Below, piece by piece: positions 13,401-25,400 of a stretch of 64,000 nt of DNA; within the stretch, counting starts at the first letter, position 1, and each line of letters starts with the position of its first letter. A program made the position numbers and the translations under genes. The DNA comes from Phoronis australis (lineage: Eukaryota; Phoronida; Phoronidae), in NCBI GenBank assembly GCA_002633005.1, contig NMRA01000180.1, positions 435,955 through 499,954 on the forward strand, given 5' to 3'. The notes under the pieces were generated by a model. The model worked only from the letters and a program-made list of their open reading frames with translations, made no database searches and was not told where the DNA came from.

Positions 13401-16400
13401 AAAGAAAAATACAACCAAGAAAGAAAAATACAACCAAGAAAGAAAAATACAACCGAGAAAGAACAACACGGGTTAAGACCACTCACCTTGAGCGGTTTCT
13501 TGAGATCAGCTTGGCCCTGTTTTGTGAGCTGTTCTATTGTATCATGGACAATCTGCGTGCGGCTGATGTAGAGGATAAGGCAGGGACAGACAGGGTCGAT
13601 CAGGGACACAGGGAACAAGAAGTTGGTGAGGTTACGGCGCGACACCTCATCCACAGCTGCCTGTGAAAAGAAGGTACACAACAGGGCTGAAGCTGAGAGT
13701 TGCCAGAACATCCCCATAACCCAGGTTCCCAAGTACAAAAGGAAATGGTCTGTAGAATATGAGCTCCATAGTTATCAAGGGTATATTTCATGAAAAGTGA
13801 CTTCAAACTGAAGTCAGAAATTTGGTCTTGCACTCCACACAACTACTCTTGAAAAATAATTAAATCTCAATTGAGCAAAAATGCAGCAAAGTCTGCAACA
13901 ATATACACACTGCTAGTTACTGACAGAGATAATTATAAATTATTTCTAGACTATGACATGCTCATAATTACCATGATAAACCTTTAATCCAGACTGTAAA
14001 GTGGGAACATAACATCAAATTTTTGTCTTAAGACTTAAGTCATTTTTTATGAAACACATCGATGAGTTGATAACCACAAAAAGAAATCATGCCTAAATTT
14101 TTCATCCACTACTAAAACTAGACCTAGATAAACAGTTATTCCCAGGCTAAAACAAAATCTTCAAACTAAGTGTGAGCCTGTGTTTAGACCGGATGTACTT
14201 TACCTGCATCTGCATGGCTGCATCTGTGTGCAAAAGAATCGTTTTGGCTTGAGCATCGAAGATGAACGGGTAGTTACAAAAGGAATGTCTACCATTCTGC
14301 AAGAACCAGGATAACATAAATAACGAATCAAAACGAGATAGCATCAATATCTTTTTGAAATGCAGACACAATTAGTAAATATCTACAAAAAGATAGTATG
14401 GTGAAATCATTTACCAACATGTTTAGTACTCAAAATAAACTGGACAATGTAAAAATATGATGTTGTTTTGCAGCGCATAATTGCTACTAAATATATCCAT
14501 TTGTTTAGAGCTCATTCCAATTCTGGCTAAACTCAGGTCTTGCTCCACTCACTTTATCGAAATTCCCACAAATCTCCTTGCAAGGTCCTTCACAAATAAA
14601 CAATTCCTGGCCAAGTGCAATAACGCCCTATTAAACTTTGCCTTACATTTGACACAAAAATACAATTTCATTGGTACAAAAGTTTGGCTGAACTGCCAAA
14701 TAACCCTGACAACAAGTTTGTTCAAGCGTCGTGGAATCTGGCAGAATTCTGTCAAGGGCTGTCTACTTCATTTTGAAAACTATTGTAAGCTCCTCAGCAT
14801 AAGCGGGAAGATCATCAGGAAGCTGGTGAGACACTTTATGAATGTTTACTGGGAAAATGGTACTCAGATGGCAGATGATACAAAAGATCTGGCATCTCAC
14901 GAGACATCATGTGATCACGGGATGAAACAAATGGTCACAACTATTATACAGAAGAACTGGCATCTCAAGGGATGCCATGTGAACACGGGATTAAACGAAT
15001 GCAGTCATACCTATGATACAGAAGAACACGGGATGAAAACGAGACGCCATATGAACACCGGATAAAACAAATGGTCATTACTACCTGTCCGCTAGTTGGC
15101 TGTTGCTGTCTCCAACTAACATAGTCCATTCGAATGTCCACCTTCTCTGATAAGGCGCTGATGTAAAATGAGTCATATGGCACAATCTGAGAGCTTTTCT
15201 CATTTATATTATTTAGTTTTTTCAGCACTTCCAAGCAAATCTGGATATATCGCTGCCCGGCTAGTACGTCGTAGTCTGAGCCTTGTGCTGTACTGTTGAA
15301 TACATTAAGAATACAGTTCTTGTAAATCTGAAAATGGAAATAATCAACAACAGATGGTGAACATATTGCTGTAATACTCCACTTCTACGACACAGTCACT
15401 TGATTTCACACATACAAAATTATTTGGCAATATAGTTTACTGCTAATCCCCTATGTTGCAAGAGGTTATTTCACTGTTATTGAGAGCCTGAGAGGTTATT
15501 TCACTGTTATTAAGAGCCTGAGAGGTTATTTCACTTTTAATGAGAGCCTGAGAGGTTATTTCACTGTTATTGAGAGTCTGAGAGGTTATTTCACTGTTAT
15601 TGAGAGCCTGAGAGGTTATTTCACTGTTATTGAGAGCCTGAGAGGTTATTTCACTGTTATTGAGAGCCTGAGAGGTTATTTCACTGTTATTGAGAGCCTG
15701 AAGTAGTTCGTTCACGACCAGTTTTCAGAAAGAAAACAAATTGCATTCCAAAAACTTAACACAACATGAAAAATGAACATCAACAATTGATAAATGTGTT
15801 AAATCATAATTCATTAATAGTCATAACATTGATAATGTTAAGTGAAATAAATAATTATGTCTTAAAAGTCCACTACACCAATAAGTTAGCATGGTTTACC
15901 GTCCACTGGACTTGAGAGAAGGCAAACTGTCCTCTATTTCAGTGTCATTGCTATGTATAAATTCCGTAAACTGCCAGTTCAAACCACATCTGCGAAATGT
16001 TTTTGTTTTATAACTTGACCTAAAGCCCTCCCTCCTCAGGGATACGTGGTCCCAACTCAAGTACAATCAATACTTATACAACAAACTGTTAACTTTCTAC
16101 TCAACAATGTTCATTTTATTCCAGCTTATTCCAACTGTACCTGAATCAGCATTTTGAAGTCCCTGGCTTGCAGTTTCGCCCACCATTTATCTAAAGAGAG
16201 AAATAGAAACTGAATATTACTCCATTCGACAGGATGAGAAGTTGAGCCTATATCCCAAATTAAGGACAAACAGTCACCTAAACATAAAACTGATGAGTAA
16301 ATTTTCAAAATATTACGTTAATGAAACTTGACTTAAATGTAACAAAATCGTAGACATAGACGTGTATTGATTATACACTAAGTAAACGGAAAGTAATAAA

Positions 16401-19400
16401 ACTGAACAAAATCTAATAACTAATTGCCACTTTAAGATATGGTTATGTGTAGAGGATATCCACTTGTGCTTGTAAGGGAAACTTAGCCATATGCACTAGT
16501 AATCAATACAATGAGTCAAAATTTTCTTTGACAAACATTTCGGATATAGGCGTATAAGCCTAAATATACACACATACAGTAACAGCAAAACGTAAAGCAT
16601 TTTAGACTGTATAACAATTACAAAGTAGACTATTCCAGCTGTGAAAACTAAACGACTGCCATACAACGATCAAAGATCAACAGTCAATGTATGATGAAAA
16701 TGACCCAGGCTATCCGCATGTTTCTATCCAATGTAATGATTTATTTATAATTTTTGTTAAACTTGAGACCTGGATGGAAAACAACCAAGAAGGCAATCAC
16801 AAACAAAGAGAAAACGGGTGTGAATATGAATACAGCGGTGATTGGTAGACATTCTAATCCCATTACTTCTTAAATTTTAACTTTTACGTTTACATACCAA
16901 GCACACTGGATGCGCCAGTGTCCAGCTTCAGTATGGCGCCGCCGAATCTGCAAATGACATCCTTGTATGAGGATGCATCAGCAAAGAAATGCATGAAAGG
17001 TAGTGCGAGATAGACGCGCAGTGCTTCGACATCCGGCGGTGAAGTGGGAAGACTGGACAACAGGTGGCTCTCCAGGCAACTACAGATCTGGAAAGGTGGT
17101 AGGCCGTAAGTCAATCAAAGGGCAAGTCTACTTTATTTATCAAATGGCACAAACAAGTAACTAATATCAACAGATCTATTTCCAATCACATGCTTTCAGT
17201 GTAATGATTGACAACATATTAGTTCCATGTATGACTTTAGTATTCAAAATGATTTTGTAAGTTTTTAATAAGTTCACAAATCATGTTCTATTGAGTAAGA
17301 TACAAACTACAACCAGTTTTATATCAGTCTTATCAAAATTTTGGTGCTTCTGACAAAAAATGCTGAACTGGCAAATTTAAAATACTCTGGAAAGTTTAGT
17401 TTTACTAAGACCTAGTTGATAGACATCCTCAGCACAGCCAATGGGATGCGAAAGAGAAGTTGATGGGGTCAGACACGTGCAACCAAAATGTGTGCACCCA
17501 TCAAACAGTTCTTCATCAACTTCGCTAATATTGGAAGATGGAATACAGTTAAGGCTGTCATGAAAAACTTGAAAACAAAGGCAACAACAAATACTTTCAT
17601 TAACTCTAGAGGTGCGAAAACGAGGCCAGAGAACTGCTTGATGGATCTTACAGCATTGTGGGCAAATACCGTGAAACTTGCCGATTTTGTAATGACAATT
17701 TCCTGGAATATGCCACTACGCCGGCTGCTTTATGTGGGTTAAACGGGAAATGATTTGTTTTTTTGACATTTCATGACAATAACCGTGATGTTCCATTATC
17801 AAGTATGGCATTAAATGGAATCTACTGTACGGTACTATTTTTGAACACAATATTTACTATCAGATTGTTCAAGGACATGGTTTTGTGTTTTAACACTATT
17901 ACGTAGTGACAATTAGCACATTACAAGCTTTACATAGTGAAGCAGTTTCATTCACAATCAAGCGCAATACGCGACTACCTCATTTTCCCATTTGTTAACA
18001 ACTAACATACAGGACATTTACATAAAATACAGTTTCACTTACAAGTGCAGCTACAAGGCGGTTAGGACATTCACTTAACTTCTTGAAACCAGTCTTGACT
18101 GCGTTAAGGTCTACGCCGTGATTACGACTACTGCAGTTGAAATGTCCGTCGTTGCTGAAAGCAATACGTTTATTCATCACTCAAGAAATTTCAGATTGAA
18201 CGACTTAAGGTTCACGCGAGTATAAAAACGTAGAATAAATGAAAAAGGTGTACAAATGGTGGTAGCCCAGAAGGAAAATATGGTACATAGCAAAAGCAGA
18301 GACGAAATTCCATTTCCCTGCCATAATTCTGTTAAAAACAATAATTGATTTAACTAATAAGGTGTCAAAACTCACGTAACAGAATGACTTAGCCCCTTTA
18401 CAAACTTTCCTGACAATTCGCCTTCATTCTCCTTCATGAGGGAAGGCTACTCCCGATGATGAATTTGGCTGCACCCCAGCCATCACAACTGGGAATTCTG
18501 CGTCACTTTGTCCAATACTTTTGACATGTACTGTAGCTACATTTCATTTCCAACATATAAGAGTGCCAATCTGACATATCAATAACGTAGACAATCTATA
18601 TACATAGGACACTCATCTTACTATCGTGTTAATATTATTCATCAAAACTATATCAACACTCATCATTTTAACATCAATCAATTTCACATAGTGCACACTG
18701 AATGGATAATTCACAGTTAAGTCATGCCCACCACAGTTCACATTGTGAAGTTCAATAATTGCACAGCCAACATGTCGGAAGTCCTTTGCAAGCAAACTAC
18801 AGTAACAGTTTACCTGTATGCAATTTCATGTTTTCTGAAAGTGTTGCCATATAGTGCAGCATTATCAGAATGGTTGCTATGGAAGCAAACACACTCTTGC
18901 ACCCAGCAATATATAGACGACACCAAGCTTTTTACACCAACCCAATGACACGGCAACCTTATTCATAATCATGCAGGTGTCTGATCAGTTTCAAACACAC
19001 AGTAGTTGGTTCAATTGCACGAGATGAGGTGCTCTAGTAAGCTAATTCCTAGCACAAAATTAGAGGAAATAGAAGCCACTGGCCGTCTGGTGGCAAGTGT
19101 CTTGATTGACATTTCCACAAGTCACACTGCCATCCACATTCATAGTTAAACGTTTATTTGACTCACACTAAAGAAAATACATATAATTACGAAATATTAT
19201 GAATGCGAAGACTAGATCATGATTTTATGAGCGATGGGCACTTTTCCTTTTTCATGATCTGCATATCGTTGGACCTACTCCGACTCATAACACCATCTTA
19301 ATGCCTTCATTTACAACCAATAATTGCAAGACAAAGAAGACGGACTATAGTGATTTCTACATTTTCCCTTGACCTGATTGACTGGAATCATTAGCTTGAT

Positions 19401-22400
19401 TGACATGTCAGAACTGCCCAATGCAATTTCAGTTTAAAGTTTGACAAGCATGGTGGGGTGGGCTGTACCGTTCTTCACTTGCCTGTATTAAATCAAAAGT
19501 GTGCAAGCAGCCTACTGCTACCTTTTGAAAGCTAGTCTAAGGTCAACCATACAATGCATTTTCTACAACCACAAAAGAAGAAAGTTTCAATTCAGTTTGA
19601 AACTTTTAGTAAGCAGAACACTGTTATTCAATTTTTTAAATAACATTACCTGCTTGGTACAAGACATACCACAAATCTTGACAATGTGATCCTTAACATA
19701 GACCCTTTGAGATCCTACTCACCTTAGCAAGAAAGACCCATTGAGACATGCTGCAGAGGAGAATATTGCTTCAATATTTCTGAAAAACATGGAACATTTA
19801 AAAAGAAAACTAGTTAATGTAGCAGAGAGCATCTCACCACTGCAATAGCACCATAAAACGTCACTTTAAATGAAGAAAAACAAGAGATGTAGTGATGTAC
19901 TTCTAACCACACGGCATCAAATATTAACAAGTATTTTTTCTATATTGCCAGGGCTGCAGTCATAAATCATTGCTGAAAGAATTATGCTTTTTGTCACTGG
20001 TTTTCACATGACTATCACGAGATAAAAATATGATTCAAAAAATAGAAAGGTACCTTATTAAAGATCTTTCATTTTGTATTTTGAACCAGTAGTTGTACAG
20101 TGAATACCACATGAGGTGCTAGTAATTGTACAGTCATGAACACCATATGAGGTGCCAGTAGTTGTACGGTCCTGAATACCGTATCAGGTGTCAGTAGTTA
20201 TACAGTCCTGAATACCATATGAGATACAGGTAGATGTACAGTCCTGAATACCACATGAGGTGCCGGTAATTGTACAGTCCTGAATACCATATGAGGTACC
20301 AGGAATAGTACAGTCCTGAATACCACGAGGTGCCAGTAATTGTACAGTCCTGAATACCATATGAGGTGCCAGTAATTGTACAGTCCTGAATACCATATGA
20401 GGTAACAGGAATAGTACAGTCCTGAATACCACGAGGTGCCAGTAATTGTACAGTCCTGAACACCATATGAGGTGCCAGTAGTTGTACGGTCCTGAATACC
20501 GTATCAGGTGTCAGTAGTTGTACAGTCCTGAATACCACATGAGGTGCCAGTAGTTGTACAGTCCTGAATACCATATGAGGTGCCAGTAGTTGTACAGTCC
20601 TGAATACCATATGAGGTGCCAGTAGTTGTACAGTCCTGAACACCATATGAGGAACCATTTCCACATGATACATACTCTTTCATGGAGTTTGACAATCGCT
20701 CGGCAGGGCTGACTCTAGCGTAAGTGTCTATCATTGTTTCGTCAATAGTGAGTATTCGCTTGTCTTTGGCAAACACACGGAAATCATCTACGTCCGATTC
20801 CTGCAATATTTTTTAACTACTCAGCAGAAGTAAAATCCACAAGTTAGGAGAGACAATAAAACGATCCTTCTACGTGTCTGTATATAACTGTGTTGTTAAC
20901 TGCGTTGTTAGTTATTAACATGCATGACTAGTAAATCCTTCATAGAATCCATAGAATTAACTCCTTACCAGTTTTAAACAAAATACTCTTCACATTTGGT
21001 AGTAAAAAGAACAGTCAGGAATATCCCGTTTGTCTGCTCATACAAACAAACAAACAAAAAATAACTGCATTCTTCATTCCAATCCAAAAGCAAAACCCAA
21101 GCCTCACTACACAACTCTTTTGTCGCAAAAACAACAAAAAATTAAGACAAAAAGTCACACGTGATAAAAGAAATACTAAACAATATGTTCACCGCCAACC
21201 TACCCTACATTTTAACATTTCTTATAATCTTATCACTGTAACTTATCATTATCATGTCACAGTTTTATTTCATGGTAACAAACGCAAGAAGTTTCATTCA
21301 ATACTTAAAGCGGTAAACATGGCACCTCATGGGGAGTGGACGTAAAAGGAGCAAAAAAGGTAAAGAAAGGCTTACTTCATCTCCAGACATCACGGTGAAA
21401 CAGGTGTCTCCCCCAGCATAGATGCACCTGGCAACAAGGGGGTTGATGCCGTCTACCTCCATCACGCTTACGGCTGAGGTCAAGGTCATCCACCAGCCAT
21501 CCACTGGCTGTGGCAAGTCACTGCTGGGCACAGATTTCTGACCAAGCTGACCACTTCCACCCAGACCAAACGAGTACAGTCGCCCACTACTACGTACAAA
21601 GGCCAAGGTGTGCTGGCTGTAAGGAAGCAAAGCTGATGGTTATGACAATCTCAGGTAGTTAAAGCTTGTGCTTGTTAGAATGTTCAGTTTTAGAGACCTT
21701 ACCAAAGACACCTTGAGGCAATTAAAGGGACATTTCTTGCATTCTCACAACCTAAAATCTAAGTTATGAAAACCTTTCCATAAAGTACAAAATACACTTC
21801 ATCGCCAAACCGATCACTCTATGGGACAAGTGAAAAAGGTAAAAATCAATTTTGACCGCATTCTTCAAGCCTGACAGCACATGGGGCCATTCAGCTGACG
21901 TTGAAAACAAATTGGAATAATGGTAAGAACTATTTGTGAAACTAGTTCGCTAGACATTTTTAGTCATGGTTTCCATGATTTATTTGTCTGACACACCCTA
22001 AGAAGACATGGCTTTGTAATGCAATGTAAACAATCACTGGTTTGAAAGTACCGAAATGGTAACAGTGCCAGGAATAAATAATGATTTTAAAGAACTGGGC
22101 TAGCAAATAAATTGATAAATCTACTCATCACTTTCTTGAATACATGCCACTTAGCAATAAATCATGGGATAAATGTAAACGTACTTTCCACAGGCTATCT
22201 GTGACACTGTACTGCCCATCAGTTCAAACACTTTCCTGGGTAGGAGTTCATTATTCTTTGACCCGTGTCCAAGTTGACCGCACGTGCCTGCACCGAATGT
22301 AAAAACACCACCATCCTGCAATGCAATGCCAATCTTGAACTTTCACGGAAAACTCCAGACTGTGGGCTACCTATCAACTCAATGGCACACTTTCCTGACT

Positions 22401-25400
22401 AGCACATGATTACAGTAACAATAACAATAATAATAATAACAATAACTAAAACAATAATAATAATAACAATAATGTAAACAATGGTAACAACAATCACCAC
22501 ATGATTATAATAACATTCATAAGTTAGTGCTTATGCTACACATTTTCAACTACTAAGCACTTTACACACAAAATGAGCTCTGCAAAGTTCAGTATCAGTT
22601 ACGACTCAATTAAAACATGCAAAAATTTCACAGGTGCTATTTTCAGACACTACAGTAAAAATACGTTCAATAGGCTCATCCCTTTCAATTTATAAACAGA
22701 ACGTGAAATCTGCCCCAGTTTTGTTCAAAGGGCAATAATTCCATGATGTTTTTGGAACACCATAAACTAGAACAAGTATAATGAGGTCAAAGTAGCAGCA
22801 TATATGTAATAAAAAATAAATACCTCATCGCAATCAAAACTGGGCAAACAATGATGTAAACTAAATATTGCCAAGAACATACAAGAACCAACTTATAAAC
22901 ACCTGAGTAAGTGCCACTTTAAGAGAAGAGAGAATGCATCGTACCTTTGTCAAGACCGCAGTATGGTCCGCTCCGCAGCTAACAAAATTGACGTTTTGAC
23001 TACGCAATGACTTGCACAAGTTGGGAAACATGCGATCTACAAAGAGCATCGAGCAGTGCTTAGATACTGCATGGTAGCATTAGGTATAACAAGATGTGAA
23101 ACAACTCTATTGACCTCCATTCATCATTTACCATCATCCTAACTGCTCCTAACTTGATAAACAGTCAAGAAGAAAAAGCAACTCCTTCAACCAGAAACAC
23201 TATTGTCTCTAACCCTCATATGTTCCAATTGAGTATCATTCTAGACAAGTGAGCATTATAAATATGTGTCAAATTAAAAAATATCCAACGTAATTGGGGA
23301 TAATATAATTTAAGGTAATTGTCAGCCCTTTCAACTTTCATCAAAACAACTTTTTCAGTCTCCATTCTCAACCCATAAAACTACATCTGGACTCTACACC
23401 TAGCATAACGTCAACTCGCTAAATGTGACCTGGCAAAAATCCTAGGTCGCCGAATGGGAGATGAGTTCGCCAAAACAACAGTTCCTGCCAAAGAATTTCG
23501 ACTTCTTTCGGTTAACCGAACTTCCTATTGTAGTTTGAATGCATGCTCAGATGTGTGGCACAAGAACAGATTTCACGAAATAAATAAAGAACATTTTGTA
23601 AAGCAAAAAAATTGTATTTCGGAAAAAATCATTTTTAAAATTTGAAAATCACCACAAATTTCAAAGCCAATTACAGAACAATTCTTATTTATCTGACTTC
23701 AGATGTAGCTGCATCTGGCTAAAACCTGGAGACTTCATGGCAACTTTGAATTTATACCAGGTTGCCAAACAAAATTTGAGGTTGCACTGGTGAGCTGCTA
23801 GTCAAAAATTCAAGACACGCATATATTATAAGTAAAAAATGTGTGACTTCATTTATATTCAAACGTCAAACACTTTTTGTGAAAATTATTTCTTTCTTTG
23901 AATATCAATTTTTAAAGCACCTAAACTGCGAAGGCTTCTTGCTAGAACTATAATGATGTTGTCAATAAATAGAAAACTGAGTCTAATTTTTTCTTTATCC
24001 TCAAACAATAAATAACAGCACTTAAAGTCAATTTTTAAAACGTCTTCACTTTGAACAGTGTGGCTCAGTAGTTAGAGCTCCGGACTACCGCTTGGGAAAC
24101 TTGGGTTCAAATCTTGGCTTCACTGGATTACATTTGAGCATTGCACAAAGATGTCCCCTATTCCTCTGAGCTCGGCGTAATACTAGTGAATGTGTGCAAG
24201 GGACTGAATGAGAACCTGGATATAATGCAAAAGCGATTTCTAGGGCAGTACTCGTATTTTTTTTTAACTTTGAACAGTCGAATTGTCCATTGTACGAAGA
24301 AAACGTAAAAATCTGAAAAACTGTTCCCTCTGCCATAAAATAAGTTTGCAAGATTTCATGCAAACTGACCCACCCACTAATGAGAAATCAGCGTTAAAAA
24401 AACTAAATAAGTGTTGAAAACAATGAAAACGGTCAATAAAGACTTGCCACATAATTGAAATGGAAGTCATCTCAAGCAAACCACGTATTTGGTGTGCAAA
24501 TGTTATAGACAGAAATGGAAAATAAAGATATAATTTTATACAAAATGTAAATTTTGCATTTTTAAAAGAAATACACAAAGGTTGACTAGAAATCTTACCT
24601 TTTTGATCATTAAGACCCAACTGGCCAAAGCTGAAAAATAAGACCACCTTAATTAAGTATATTGGGAAACCATAGAATGTTTGTGTGAAGTAACATCAAT
24701 ATTTAATCAACATCTGACATGTGAGAGCAATGTTACACGCCGATACTAAGGAAAATCACAATGGGGCTATTCGGAAAATCTACAACAACTAGAGGGCGTG
24801 CGTGTACTAGTGGTGATAGATTAACAGCCTCGATTTCGCGAGCCCTTTAAATACATGGTGAAATGGCTTGCAGCCGTGCCAACTGAATCTGAGATTGCGT
24901 AAAAAGGGTGCTTCTATGAGAGGAAGTAAGCACGACCTCATACAAAGGTAAGGTTTGTGATTATTTTTACGATTATTCCATGATTATTCTACCGATGCCT
25001 GTTAACCGAGGCACTCGCCGATGTCGACTTCGCGGCAGTCAGTCGCCAGCCAGAGTCTGGTTAATCTTTGTATGTTGTGATATGTGATACGATACTTGAC
25101 GTAGCAATCGGGATCTTTCGTACATCAAAGCATTATTATTGTTTGGAATGATTTCTAAAAGTTTATCAGTGATAGTTACATCAATCAATGCTGAATGTTT
25201 ATGCTGTCAACTCGATACAGGTTAATGAGTTAAGATTACAATCCAATCCCAATGGTAAAGGGTACGTGAGTGATAAATATCCATTGCATTAGACTATTTG
25301 TTTACTCCCTATCATATGTCTTCTGGCAATCTGTTACACGTTGAAATGGAAATCTATCACGTCAGTTTTCACGTAACCTTTGGTTTTTAGGTTTGAAGGC

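Noticed and set aside
12828-13571. A 247-codon plus-strand ORF
   Set aside because: Antisense of HERC4 sequence and minisatellite; Lys/Glu-rich repeats come from the array, with no family motif.
13058-13738. A 226-codon minus-strand ORF through the 19-bp minisatellite
   Set aside because: Only the part at 13487-13660 is an exon. The FFFL-type run is the repeat, open in every frame because 19 is not a multiple of three.
14481-15065. A 194-codon plus-strand ORF
   Set aside because: Lies in a HERC4 intron, no family resemblance, ends in a small imprecise repeat; judged chance.
15461-15700. CRISPR-like array
   Set aside because: Contiguous units without spacers; an animal minisatellite.
20184-20673. 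Long minus-strand ORFs repeating [12 protein letters not shown]
   Set aside because: Made by the 36-bp array downstream of the exon 9 donor; not a protein repeat with support.
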